Origin: Buxus sempervirens
Taxonomy: Eukaryota; Streptophyta; Magnoliopsida; Buxales; Buxaceae
Direction: 5' to 3'
Assembly (NCBI GenBank): GCA_947561395.2
Contig: OX387187.1
Span: forward strand, 40,963,829-41,027,828
Length of the DNA: 64,000 nt
Shown: piece after piece, positions 30,568 to 42,310 of the stretch
Layout: each line of letters opens with the position of its first letter
How positions within the stretch are numbered: the stretch's first letter is position 1
The notes under the pieces: generated by a model
The model's input: only the letters and a program-made list of their open reading frames with translations
Database searches by the model: none
What the model was told of the DNA's origin: nothing
Made by a program: the position numbers and the translations under genes

Positions 30568-33500
30568 TTATATGGGTTTAATCTTGAAGTGGAGCGAGAT
30601 AAGTGAGAACACAAAACACTTCAAGTCCTGCAACAATAAATAGGAATACGTGAGAAGAGAACAGATAGGAACATTATAAGGCCAGCGAGCAAAAATTGCT
30701 GACTGATAATATGGCAAGTAATTCCACAAAGCATCCACTGAAGGAAGAACAAACTCCACACAAGCAAGTTTCAAACCCAGTAATCAACCACAAGAAAGTT
30801 AAGATCCTGCTTAAAAATTTTATATGAGAAATAACATTTGAAAAAAAGAAAATCAATCACTAACAATTAGACAAAATGCAGATTATTACTGGCTGAAATA
30901 TGTGAATACAAGATAAATAAAAATTAACCTAATATTAGAAATCAAAGATGAGTTCACATTAAGACATGTCCAAGGATTTTGAAAAGAACTTAAAGGAATG
31001 TCATCTCATCATTGTTCAGAAAAAAAAAATTTCAAGGAAGGATGAGGAACATTAAATTTTCTATATTGATCACTACAATTTAGAAAGATAAGATTTGTAA
31101 ACCTGATTAAAAAAAATGGACACATGAGGGTGCTCCAACAGTACAATTGAAAAATAACTCCTAACTTGGGACCTAGGAAGCTTTCCTTGATTAGCATGGT
31201 ATGTTGGAGAAAAAATAATAAAAGATCTCGTTTAAGGTAAATGCTTAGAAGATGGTGAACTCAGTTAAAAATGCAAAGTCATATACATCTTCAAAAGACA
31301 GTGCCACCAGAATGCAAGCATAATACCGGATATGAAAACATAGGATCTAAGGGCCATGGGTTAGGTAAAAAAATGACATAAGCTCAGGAAACCCTGAATG
31401 CAAAAATTACCCACTCATCTAAATCAACAATCAGGAATGGAAAGAGAAAAAAAAATCAGGATTAAAGATCTGACACAACATCAAAATTCCATGATGGAAG
31501 TTATATTCAAGCAGCCTAGCATTTCTCAGCTATTTCTCAACTATTTAGTAAATGAACTTTCTAAGAATATGTCACGTAGTTAACAGTACTAAATATTTTA
31601 GAATTCCATGATTGTACTAATGAGTGAGTTGACAATGTACACAAAGAAAGAACATGTTATACAGTTTTACATTATTTACAATATTTCAAATGCTCCCACA
31701 GGTTTTAGAAGATTCCTTCTAATCTCCAATGATAATTGAGAATACGTTTCTCAAATTTTTTTCCCATCATTAATAGAGCATGTATTAAAATATTAAAACA
31801 AGAAGCATACAATAAGCAATAGCATCCATGAGACGTGGAATGCTACCAGAAAACCCAAAAAAAAAAAAACAAAAAGGAGAAAAAAACAGCAGAACCAAAT
31901 CTTCTACCAAAAAGCATACGATTTAGAAAGAAAACCTTTACTTTACCATGCTTTCCCAATTTCTTACAACTTCCACCATCCCTAATCCACAAAAATCCAG
32001 ACAGATTGAATTAAAAAAAGTTGCAAGGGCCATAACTGCATCTAGGGTTGCCCCTTTTCCCATGCATTTATCTTCAAAATTTCTTTTATTCCGATTCAAC
32101 CACACTAACCAGATGGTAGCGAAGAACGTCCAATAATAAGGCCTTCTATCATGCTTTGGCATATATAGAAGGAACCATTGTTCAGCCATATCAAACATAT
32201 TTATTGGCAGTAACAATGCAACCCTGGCAAAGAGAGCAATCTCCTCCAAATAAAACCAACAAAAATCGCAATGCAAATTAGATGATCGGCTGCAAAATAG
32301 GAGACTGCTCTCTCAGATTAGATATCATCTGTTGGCATACCTGTGAACATAACTCACCTGGGCACTCCACCTTTTGCTAAACAGTCATCGATGCAATTAG
32401 CCTCAAGGAACCGTTGAAAAACCATCCCTAGGACTGCCAAATTGGCTAGGAAAATTGTGTGTGCTAACCTCTAAGAGTAGCTCCAACTACAAGAAGCGAT
32501 TTGCCAAGATATATATGCGATAGAATTACCTCCATGGTAGAATTACCCCTCCAATAGGCCATGAGAATGTATTGATGATAAGTCCAAGATAGTCACTAAA
32601 ATCTCTAACGGTTATTGAACGCCCCAGGTTCTCCATGGAACAGCTATCACCATTCAATTTAATGCCACTCCTGAGGGCTTGCCAAGCCAGCTGCACCCTT
32701 CCCACAAAATAAAATGAATAAATAACCACTTCCAACCTCCCAAAATATCCCACAGTAATAATCCCTTAAGCTTATTGATGCTGCCCCATTGTAAAAGCAT
32801 CATCATCACTCTCAAAACTGTAGACTTGGTGGTGGATCTCAACTTCCAAAAAATCCTAGTGTCCTCTGGAGTCCAAGAGGGACGCCTAATCAAGATCTTA
32901 TGATGTTGTCTTGCAACATTTTGTTGACCTCATCCAAGTAGTACTACAAAAAGGTTGTAACTTTGAAATCCTGTTAAGAAATAAAAGCTCTAAAAATACA
33001 TTCTAACTCATTCAGAGTTGACTATCATCAAACTTAGACTACTACACCTTAATACTTGTACAAGCCAAACTTGTGGCAAGGAAATGCAAACAATGAAAGC
33101 AATGCCAAATCACTATCATAATCCTTTTTATGTATTAACACCTTCCTACTTGGTTTTATGAACCACATCTAGCATACAGCAAACTTAGACCTCTTTCGTC
33201 CTATCCAGAGAAAAGCTCTATAAACATGTTCCCACTAATATCCAATTGAATCTAATTATAAGATTACCTTCACACTTCAGATAACAGCCAGGAATGTTAG
33301 CTCGTAAAATGTCAACCTTTGGAGTTGAAGGACCATAAGTTTGGATGCTTTTGTTTCTCTCAACCCAAGGAAATTCAGGGCTAAGAAATCATTGGCGCAT
33401 ATGCTGTCATGATAAACATGCAAAAATCTGCAGCCTATTGAGGATAAATGAGCCATTATCACTGATCCTCTCAACTATTTAGGATCTGCAATTTTTTTTT

Positions 33501-35361
33501 TGATTAGTAATCAAGAGAGTATATATATATAATTAGAAAGAAAACATTGTCTTGTAAGTACACAGATTGTGTGCCTAAGACTACGAATCAGGTTGGACAA
33601 GCTTATACCCCAGAAAAGGGGAAACAAAAGCACTCCCTTCCTTCCCTAATCTGGGAACTTATCACATATCATTCCTCCATCAGGAAAATAATGTTTTCTC
33701 TTCAAGGCTAATTAGGTGCTGGCTGTAAGCAAATATAATTCATGTTTTGAACAACAATGTAAACCTTCATTCAACAATCAAGGTCCTGCAAGCACCAAAT
33801 TCAAGTGTCCCTGCATATTTTTTATCTGGAAGTCCTTCGTCCATTTACCATATTTCTTGTTTCTTGACGCCTGTGTATGGTTATATATTCCCAATAAATC
33901 AGGCTTTCTTGTTAAACACAAATCCAGATCTGATTAAGCGAATGGACTTGTGCCAAATGTGTGTAAAAATGGAAAGGACATACTCAATACTTCTGAATCT
34001 CCAGCATACCAAAGAAGCTTGAGTTATACTACATTGCTTTAGGTATATCACAAATTTATTCACCATTTTTGAAACAGCAAAAAACGCCTGCACCAAGGTC
34101 AACTCCAAGTCCAAAATAATAGAAAGAAAACAAACATTACTCTTTAAATCAATTGCTAGCTACAGAAACCCATTATTATCTATACTATTGGTAAAGCCAA
34201 CTGGGGGGAATATTTCCCAGATTCTAACCCTCCATTCCTTTTTTTTTCCCTAAAATTGCTCTCTACAACCAAAAGAATCCTAACCTATAACCACAACATC
34301 CACCTCTCATTGTACTTTCAAATTGAAACCCCACCCCTATTTCTATGCTACAGTTATTGGGTTGATGATGTGTAACATGCACGTGCCACCACTAGTGTAT
34401 AAAAAAAAAGAACTTAATTCTGAAGCAAGAAAACAGCATAAATGATTTAAAAACTTTTTCTTAAGCGATCATAATGGTTTCATGGCTTGTACATGCATTA
34501 GGGGAAGAATAAATAACTAACCTGAACAAGATAGTAGAAGATCCGAAGTCCTTCTGGATCTTTACTGCTCTGCACATCAACCAGCGATCCAATCTTCGAA
34601 GTAGTGAAGGAGATATGCTCATTTCCCATCACTATCTCAAGTTCTTGGCGGCCAACCCGATCGGGTTCTGGCCAGTTATTATCATCTTCCTTCATGATCT
34701 GGAAATCTCACCACAATTCAATCAAATAAGATAAATAAATGTAATTTTTTAACAGGAAAGCGATAAACCTCAACAACCCACGAACAAATAAACCCTAGAA
34801 GTGAACCAATATAACCGAATTGCAGAAAAGAGTACGCTACAGAAAAACAGAATATCGTTTTTAAAAGGAAACCAACAATTCCCAACACCACCCCAACCCC
34901 CCACCCCCGAACAGCAAATCATCAAAGGCCTCAGTTTACCAAAAAAAGCGCATAAGACTGAACAACCCGAAAGATAAAAACAGTAGAAATTTTTTTGATA
35001 AGAAACCCAAGAACCATCAACATCCCCAGAAGCAAAAAAAAAGCCCTAAAATGCTCCAACGCAACCGAATTACAGCAAAAGGAATGGGGAAAAAGGATAA
35101 ACCCACAAAAACACTGAAGAGGAGCAGTATGGGAAGAGGAAGGACCTCGCTTTCAGATATGATTCTGCGGCACTCCTTGAGAACGGCGGGTGTGAGGAAG
35201 ACTTCCTTGCGAATCATGGTATCGTTCTTGTAGTTGGAGTTGTTGGCGTACCGTAGCTTCCCGTCGGGACGAAACTCGAACTCTAAGAACTCGTGACCGA
35301 ACTTCCCCTTGTGCCCAACGTAGTACCGCAGATAGAACTCTCCACTGTCTTCCCCTGCCAT
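30568..35361 (-). CDS. MAGO: MAGO NASHI homologue, exon-junction-complex core
   Basis: Partner of Y14 in the exon junction complex, which marks spliced mRNA in the nucleus and acts in mRNA localisation and decay. Exons 35361-35146, 34698-34522 and 30627-30568; 72+59+19 codons give 150 residues, the usual plant length. The protein is nearly unmistakable: [69 protein letters not shown] and the terminal [19 protein letters not shown]. Start MAGEDSGEF was chosen because the family begins a few residues before EFYLRYY; an upstream in-frame ATG at 35460 would add 33 unrelated residues. TTTTTATAGAG near 35437 on the minus strand is a plausible TATA box. The second intron is 3.9 kb and carries a LINE fragment and a Helitron. 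Confidence 0.97.
31938..32276 (-). mobile_element. LINE-like fragment in MAGO intron 2
   Basis: An open frame of 112 codons reads [20 protein letters not shown], the W-x-x-I-W-x-x-R-N-x-x-x-F pattern found near the C-terminus of plant non-LTR retrotransposon ORF2 proteins and their derived RNase H-like proteins. Reverse transcriptase motifs are not evident. Further minus-strand open frames up to about 32890 may belong to the same remnant but I do not recognise them. A truncated, inactive copy in the same orientation as MAGO. Confidence 0.5.
34179..34395 (+). mobile_element. Non-autonomous Helitron in MAGO intron 2
   Basis: Begins TCTATACTATTGGTAAAGCC after an A and ends CACGTGCCACCACTAG before a T. 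Internal GGGGAATATTTCCC and GATTCTAACCC blocks match other copies in the window. It lies 127 bp downstream (in gene orientation) of the exon 2 donor at 34522, antisense to MAGO. Confidence 0.85.
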
Positions 35362-35461
35362 CTCTCCCTCTCTCCCTCCTCTCTGCACGTTCTTCGCTGC
35401 CTGTTTATGTATCTTTGATTGCCGCTCCTTGAACTCTATAAAAAGGATAAATCGAACCATG

Positions 35462-36365
35462 AAGGCTTTGGGTCAGTTTTTAAACCGAGACGAACCACAC
35501 GGTTGGTCTCACCATCGACCGGCTTCAAGTGTGGCCAAGACAAATGATAATAAATAGCGGTACAGAAACATTTTTATAATCTTTCTCTTCCTCTCCAATA
35601 GCGAAATCAGAATTCATGGAACGAGAAAGCTTGAGCGGGAGTCGAAGATTCAATCAGTTCTTTAACTTTTGATTCTTTAGGAAAATTGGGAGAGATTCAG
35701 GTTCTAAGTTCTAACATGACATGCGTACTTTATATTACGATTGCTTAAAATATATATATATATATTCTGCCTGGTTTACGAAGACATTCAAAGTGAGGTT
35801 CAGCAAGGCCAACAAACAAATCAGTTAAGGAGAAAAATGTAGAGATTTGCTTAAAAAATATATCTTGAACTGAACCTGGCTGCAAATCGTTTCCTGATTG
35901 CGGCTTTCAGCTTTATCTTCTTAGATCACACAATTGAAGACGACAGCAGTTCTTCCGGCAAGCCTTCCTATTATTAGGTTCTATTACACAAGCGAATCTT
36001 CACTAGAAAACAAAAAAAGGGTAAAGAAGTTTAGCAACCCGGCAGAGTTACCCAGTTACAAAATAAAGAAAATCATGAAATAATAAAATGGAAGCATTCA
36101 ACAACCGCTCTGCTGGCGTCGTACCCGGGCGGAAGACAGGGAGTGTATTGAGAGAGAATGACCGAAAGAGATGGCTGTAGGCTTGGTTAGGGTTTCGTTC
36201 GAACAGAAGAGGACGGAAGGAGGAAGAAGAGGGAAGCCTATTTCTTTCGTCTTTTGCTCTATACCAAGTCGGTTGAACCAATCGGTTTACTTTTATTTGT
36301 GCGGTTGGGTTTGAATTAGTGGAGACCTGTTTGTGTCTAATAAGGTTTGGTTGAATCCTTCGATG
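35462..36365. other. MAGO upstream region and spacer
   Basis: No supported gene. On the minus strand near 36290-36120 there is an AACCCTAACC-bearing, CT-rich stretch followed by GCCCGG|GTACGA, which looks like a 5' UTR exon with a donor. I cannot connect it to a coding exon. An (AT)n run lies near 35751-35764. Confidence 0.35.
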
Positions 36366-36559
36366 GGATTCAAATCACCTGCTCGGTGCAGTGCTGGGCG
36401 CCCAGCAACTAATGGGACAGGGCCACATCACCGGCAGTCCTGACACATGACAGGGCCACATCACCGGCAGCCCTGGCATGTGTTAGGGCTGCCGGTGATG
36501 TGTCCCTGCCCTTATGTATTTCCATTGGCTGCTGGGCGCCCAGCACTTGATGTGAATCC
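36366..36559. mobile_element. Mutator-like foldback MITE
   Basis: Starts GGATTCAAATCACCTGC and ends with the inverse, ACTTGATGTGAATCC. A perfect GCTGGGCGCCCAGC palindrome sits just inside each end, and CACATCACCGGCAG is repeated directly and inverted in the middle. Flanks CTTCGATGG and TTTCGATTT are a decayed 9-bp duplication. Confidence 0.65.
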
Positions 36560-36804
36560 TTTCGATTTGGGTAAAATTAAGTTATACTGATGCTTTATCA
36601 AATTATCTTAAAATTGAGTGCGGTTTCAAATATAATTAAACATTAGTGTATTTTTAGAAAATGTTTAAAAACAAATAGTTGAATTATTTATATATAAAAT
36701 AATCAATAAAGATATTATGCAAGTGAATTTTATAAAAATGATAACTACAATAAATAACATAATACATCCTATAATGTACCATATGTATTGTTATTTTTTA
36801 GTGT

Positions 36805-37140
36805 AAAAAATAATATTAATGTGACAATTTTAATAATTTTAAACACCAATCCTGTCTTTTTTAATTTTTTCACTTAGCAAATATTATAATATTTGCACAT
36901 ACCAAATCTACTCCTAACCTTACTGGATTAATAATATAAAATAGTAATATATGAATATTTTAAATAAAATATAAAAAATAATATTAATGTGACAATTTTA
37001 ATAATTTTAAACACCAATCCTGTCTTTTTTAATTTTTTCACTTAGCAAATATTATAATATTTGCACATACCAAATCTACTCCTAACCTTACTGGATTAAT
37101 AATATAAAATAGTAATATATGAATATTTTAAATAAAATAT
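36805..37140. repeat. Perfect 168-bp tandem duplication
   Basis: Bases 36805-36972 and 36973-37140 are head-to-tail copies. I compared them line by line and saw no difference. The unit is AT-rich and contains CACCAATCCTGTCTTTTTTA and CCAAATCTACTCCTAACCTT. No gene. Confidence 0.9.
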
Positions 37141-37888
37141 ATAAATTAATAACATATTTATTCATATATATATAATAATAGCAATAATAATATTTTAATA
37201 GCGTAAAGTTGGGTTCAAGGTAAGTTAGGTTTGGATTTGTCAAAACCCTAACCTAATTTATGCTTTACCAAATCTGGGTGAATTGGGTCAGTGAACCATT
37301 GGTTTATTTGGAATTGAGCACCAGATCCGGATGCCTTTATTACTTTCTTGTGCATGCTGGGCTGCAGAAGATATCAGGCTTGATGTTTGCTTTGCCAAGC
37401 AAGCAATAAGCATGGCCTTGATGAAAAGAAAAGGAATGCCAAAACAAAAAAAAACAAAAAAAAAAAGCTAGGAAGGACCAAGAATGTGTTATCTGCTAAG
37501 GCCGTTAAAGTCTCAACACCAGGATGGGTTCAAGCCCATCACTCACTCTGAGACATCCTATCCACAGATAGCACAAAAAAATTCATAAAAGATAGGAAGG
37601 AAAAAGATAATTGAGAGATTACTTTTAATTTACGAAATTTTGTGTTGACTTCCGATCTTGGTCATTTTCTTAATTATTTTATAATGGGTTTTTGTTTTTA
37701 TTTATGGTAAAAGGTTTTTGGTTATGTTTTATTTTAATTTTTTTGTCATATGTGACTGATTTTGGCAAATATTGAGTATTTATTTGAGATGAAACATTTT
37801 AGATTAATAATATATACGATATCTTAGGTCATAAAAAGTGCAACAACATATTTATATTAGATTTATCATATGCCAGAGGAGGCATATT

Positions 37889-38063
37889 CACTACTGCACG
37901 TATTCAATACTTGACATTATTTTGGATTGTAGGTTTCTTGGAATAGAAACCTTGATAAGATAAGAAGTGGTTTTTTTTAAGATACGAGAGTCTTTTTAGG
38001 AGTTTTGAAGGCGGGTAGGAATTTGGCGAATATTCCCAGACTTGGCTTTACTAATAATATAGA
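37889..38063 (-). mobile_element. Helitron fragment
   Basis: Read on the minus strand it begins TCTATATTATTAGTAAAGCC and continues with CTGGGAATATTCGCC, the 5' end of the family seen at 12876 and 34179. The 3' end is not clean: ACTACTGCACGTATTC near 37889 resembles the terminal region but lacks CTAG. Confidence 0.5.
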
Positions 38064-38156
38064 TTAGCTGGTGCCCCACATTGCTGGTCTGAGTGTGCCT
38101 GTTAGCTTCCAGACGAAGACTCCAACGGATTTCAAGTCGTTTATTAGGTTGTAACC

Positions 38157-38289
38157 GAGCGTTCATCCTCTACAGCGGGGGCCGTAAACAGCCCCTCACA
38201 TTCCGTGTGGGCCCCACCATTCATTTGGGGGGCCCCACACCATACATGTGAGGGGCTGTTTACAACGGGGCTGTAGACGATGCCCACTC
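38157..38289. mobile_element. Mutator-like MITE with perfect 9-bp target duplication
   Basis: GTTGTAACC occurs on both sides (38148-38156 and 38290-38298). Ends GAGCGTTCATCCTCTACAGC and, complemented, GAGTGGGCATCGTCTACAGC. The arms also pair through AAACAGCCCCTCACAT and its complement. Confidence 0.85.
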
Positions 38290-38298
38290 GTTGTAACC

Positions 38299-39160
38299 TC
38301 ATTGATTTTTTATTTAAGTATTTTGGTATTGATGGACTAAATGGATTTCATTCAACCAATGTGATGAAATGCTAATTCTGTCATGATTAGGAAGTTTAAA
38401 TTCAACTTCCAATTTAGTTTGCATTTTTTAAGTTAAAATAAGATTAGACATGATCACACTTTTTTTTTTTTGGGTAAACTAGACATGAACACACGATGCA
38501 ATCCACTAACTCTTTGCATCATTAATTTTTTTTTTTGGGTCATATCTTTGCATCATTAATTAGACGATAATGTGGAATGCACCTAGTTGAACGCATTTCT
38601 TCTAGAATGTGCCACAAAAGTTCCTTTATGTTACCTTTTCATTCTTTTGTTTTTCTCTTTCTTTTGTCAACCTTAAAAAGATGATTCATCTGCAAAATTG
38701 GTCGCTTCCTGTGGATCCCTAATCTCGACCCCTTACGTGAACCCCTCTTCGGATCACTCCACGAGTCTTGTACGATAAAAGTGACTGAGGAAGCTACAAA
38801 CAAAATTGGTGATGGGCATGGGTCCCATCTTATCCCTACGCTCTGAAATCTTGTTTGAATAGAACACGTGGAAGGATCCGAAGAGGGGTTCATGTAAGAG
38901 GTCCATATGAGGGATCCACAGGAAGTGAATTGAAAACTAGTGGAGCTAACGCGAAGTCCAAGCCTACTTGATAAATGACTTGGAAACTATAACCGTGAAC
39001 ATTAACCTGCCCTCAACCAATCATAATCCCTCTTCCAAAGCAAGTTGGAAGAATGAAGGGGCTGACTCGCTCTCCACCTCTTTGTCAAAATTTCAAATCA
39101 CAAATTGCTAACATTAGGCTGCCAAATACTCATAGTATGAGTAATGATTGTTTGCAAAGT
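38299..39160. other. Non-coding spacer
   Basis: No gene seen. Two poly-T runs followed by GGGT near 38461 and 38527 precede similar CATCATTAATT text. GGATCCCTCATATGGACC-like sequences near 38710 and 38890 are inverted relative to each other (about 240 bp apart, CTTCCTGTGGATCCCT and its complement), suggesting a diverged foldback element. Confidence 0.4.
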
Positions 39161-39165
39161 AGATT

Positions 39166-39590
39166 CACTTTATAGTATGTACACCAATATACATTGACAT
39201 AGAATCTACAGAATATTCACTTTGGTAGGCCTCACATCAACGTTTCTTGTTGGACATGTAGGGAAAAAGGTTTTTGAAAGCCTAAATAGCTTTTCTCGTT
39301 CCCATAAACCGAAAACAGAAGAGAAAAAGAAATCTTTCGAAAGGAACTAGCTGTAGAATTCAAAGCTATCAGATCTATTGATGATCCTTTTCTTACAGTA
39401 TGTACAAGAAGACACATTAACATAAAATAATATTCATTTTGATAGACCTCACATCAACATTTCTTGTTCTACATGTCAGGGAGAGTTTTGAAAAGCCTTA
39501 AAAACAGGAGAAAAAGAAGTCTGATGAAATGAACTAGACGTAGAATTCAGAGCTATCGGATATAATGGTGATCCTTTCGAGCCTTTCTTA
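39166..39590. repeat. Diverged tandem duplication of about 200 bp
   Basis: Two consecutive copies share GCCTCACATCAACGTTTCTTG / ACCTCACATCAACATTTCTT, GAGAAAAAGAA, GGAACTAGCTGTAGAATTCA / TGAACTAGACGTAGAATTCA and TGATCCTTT. Copies start near 39170 and 39400. No conserved open frame, so it is an old local duplication. Confidence 0.65.
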
Positions 39591-40611
39591 TCTCTTTCAT
39601 TGAAGTTAGTGCCGTTAGAGATAAAATGAACGAGTGGGAAAGATAGAGATACAGCCTTTGTTGTGTTTGTATCTCCACCCTCCACCTGTCTTCAGTACTA
39701 AAGCTTGTGCATTTCAAGCCGTTGATCTTGGGCAGATAACAGCAATCACTCACCATCAATCTGATCGTCCTTTAAATTCAGAACCATACCAAAAAAGGTC
39801 CTTTAAATTCAGAACCGGCCACGTAAAAGTTACATTGTTGTCACCCCCGTCACCCGTAAATGATGGGTCGGGTTCTCGGTTTAACATGCCCATATCCGTC
39901 ATATAATATATCAAGGTAGGATTAATCTCAGTTTTAAGAACAGCCATTAATATGTATTTATTAAATATATAATATAGATAATTCAAATAAAAATAAAAGT
40001 GATATCATTATTTATTAAAATCTATACATAAAACGAGACCATATCAGTTGGAGTACTGTGGGGCTGAAACATCTGCTGCCCAACAGTGAATTGTGTGTAT
40101 AAGTCAGCTTTACTCACAAACGTGTACACACAAGTCACTGTTGGACTAGTAAATCTTCCAGCCAAAGACTCCAGCGGATTTTAAGTCTGATAAAAACTAC
40201 TTAGTGGCTTAATGCCTATTATTATATTATAAATGTTGTATCTTCAAACGTTTCCACAAACATATTTTGATACCAAAAAAGCTCTCCCCCGTCTATTGGG
40301 TCCTAAAGTTCTTTACGAATGGGCATCAAATAAAGAACTTTTTCTAAAAGTTCTTAAATACGCATGCGTGTAGGTATAAAGACCACACAGAATTTCTACT
40401 ACATTTATTTTTTGAATTCTTTTGGTTAATTTTTCCATCCCTTCAGCGTTGGGTTTGGTTTTGGGTCGTTAAAGACCTTGTTAAAGAATCAACGTTTCAG
40501 GGAAAGACCTTGTTAAAGGTTCAAATACAACACGCGTCTTCAATATTACATGGTCCTTTTGGGTCATTATTTACCGTGTTTTATTTGGACTGAAATTGTC
40601 TGCTGCATTTC

Positions 40612-40930
40612 CCTGACACAATTGTGAGATGCTGTCATGTGGAGCATCTCACGGTCAATATTTTGTCATTTGAGCCCGGATTGAAATCGTCTGCTGGGTG
40701 CCCAACAGTGCTGGGTGCCCAGCAGCCAATGGGAATCCTGCAAGGCAGGTGGGCCCCACCTTGCAGGGCAGGGCAGTCGTGATGTGGCCCTGCCTTGCAG
40801 GATTCCCATTGGCTGCTGGGCACCCAGCAGACGATTTCAATCCTGTGAGCCCCACTTGAAAACATTTAAAATAATGAAAAACTACTGACCGTGAGATACT
40901 ACACATGACAGCATATCACAATTGCAACAG
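40612..40930. mobile_element. Outer foldback MITE of a nested pair
   Basis: The left arm contains CAATTGTGAGATGCTGTCAT, then GTGGAGCATCTCACGGTCA. The right arm, complemented, contains CAATTGTGATATGCTGTCAT, then GTGTAGTATCTCACGGTCA. The arms are interrupted exactly in the middle by the element at 40678-40843, flanked by duplicated host bases. Confidence 0.75.
40678..40843. mobile_element. Inner Mutator-like foldback MITE
   Basis: Near-perfect inverted repeat with ends GGATTGAAATCGTCTGCTGG; the arms also share GCCAATGGGAATCCTGCAAG. Flanks TTTGAGCCC (40669-40677) and TGTGAGCCC (40844-40852) match at 8 of 9. Sequence resembles the element at 36366, so they belong to one family. Confidence 0.85.
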
Positions 40931-41282
40931 GAAACATTTAAGGGAAAGATTCTATTTTATTTTGTTTTATCTTTTGTACTTGATTCTTAGATAATGTCTG
41001 TGAGGGGAGACTCAGCCCACAAGATGCCCTACCTTAAAAGCTTTATTTATTTAAAAGGTCGTCATATCGATTTCAAGAAGAAACATAGACCTTTTAGTCT
41101 GTACCCATAAGGCACGGTCTACGCATTAGACACACCGTGCGAAAGGGGAAAGAGTTCGTAATTGATTAAGATAGTCATCGCCATTTATGAAAGGTGGCAC
41201 TTTTTTCAAAAGTAAATGAAAAGCTAAGAAGTAGAAAGCAGAATCTTAAAGAAAATTGACTTTATCGTCTCCTATACTCTCC

Positions 41283-41635
41283 CTGCAAATGGAAACAATT
41301 TTAGTTAAAACTAATAACCCACGAAGATTTATTTTGGGTTTTTCTTCGTGATATTTTTTAAAAATAATTGAAATGACGGTCATTTTACTGTTCACCTAAG
41401 ACTTCTTCCAAAAATGCCCTCAAAACACTTCTTAACCCTATTAAAAAATAATAACAAACAAATTTTTTTAGAAGTATGTTGAGGGCATTTTTGGAAAAAG
41501 GCCTTCATGAACGGTAAATTAACATTGATTTACAATTATTTCCCAAAAGTATCAATAATTTTCAATTACCACGAATTTGGTGACTGAACCACCAGGATTA
41601 TTTTAAAAAGCATCAATGAAAACCAATTTTCCCAT
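41283..41635. mobile_element. Palindromic MITE, same family as 49704
   Basis: Arms carry AAAATGCCCTCAA and its complement TTGAGGGCATTTTT around a short centre, with CATTTTACTGTTCA outside. The right end AAAACCAATTTTCCC matches the terminus of the copy at 49704-50068. The left terminus is less clear. Confidence 0.6.
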
Positions 41636-42184
41636 TAAACCTCCACTACTAGTTTTTTTAAGAAAAGTTAGTACATCCTACACCTAAATAAGTGCATGTA
41701 ACATGAAAATTAGCCCATCCAAACTTTGCCTTTTGGGAATTTATGAAATTTTTTATACCACTTAATAGAATGTAATCTATCAATGGGGAATTTAAGGTTT
41801 TGGTTTATACAGTCATCTGAACATCAGACCATTCAAACCTCTTACTTGGTAGGTAAGATCCACGAGAAGCTTATATAAATATATATGGTACAATGGAGTT
41901 GTGTCCCATCATGAATGGTGGTCCTTAGATGCATCAACATCTCAGTCAGCAATTTTCTCTCTGTCTTTTGATTCTTCCTCTAAACGCGTTAAAGAGACCC
42001 AACTAACTCTCCAGACTCAAGACTCCAGATTGAGAGTTTACCGAAAAAAAAAAAAAAAAAGACTCCAGATTGAGACAAACTCCTCTTAACACTCACAGGC
42101 TTAAAAAAAAGGGAAAAGGGATAAAAAAAACAAGACAATCACAGCCGCATAACCTTGAGCCATTGCTTGTACTTTCGCTACTTC

Positions 42185-42190
42185 TATAAA
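42185..42190 (+). promoter_or_regulatory. TATA box of the AGP gene
   Basis: TATAAA, 126 bp before the ATG, followed by a CT-rich leader. Transcription would start near 42215-42220, leaving a leader of about 90 bases. Confidence 0.6.
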
Positions 42191-42310
42191 TTCTCTTCAC
42201 CTCACTCACATTTGTTCTGCACAAACCAAGACTCAAAACACTAACACCATCTCTCTCTGCTGAAATCATCTTCTCTGGTTCTCTTAATCTCTCTGTTGGA
42301 ATCCGGAGCC

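Noticed and set aside
32526-32893. Minus-strand open frames upstream of the LINE-like fragment
   Set aside because: They might be more LINE sequence, but I see no reverse-transcriptase or endonuclease motif.
35362-35460. Longer MAGO start at 35460
   Set aside because: It would add 33 residues unlike any MAGO protein, and a likely TATA box lies inside this stretch.
36048-36281. 77-codon minus-strand frame near a CT-rich exon-like stretch
   Set aside because: No family resemblance and no connecting exons; kept only as a note on the gap.
37490-37570. tRNA-like arm ATGGG-TTCAAGC-CCCAT
   Set aside because: The T-arm pattern is good, but no matching acceptor stem, D-arm or anticodon stem could be drawn around it.
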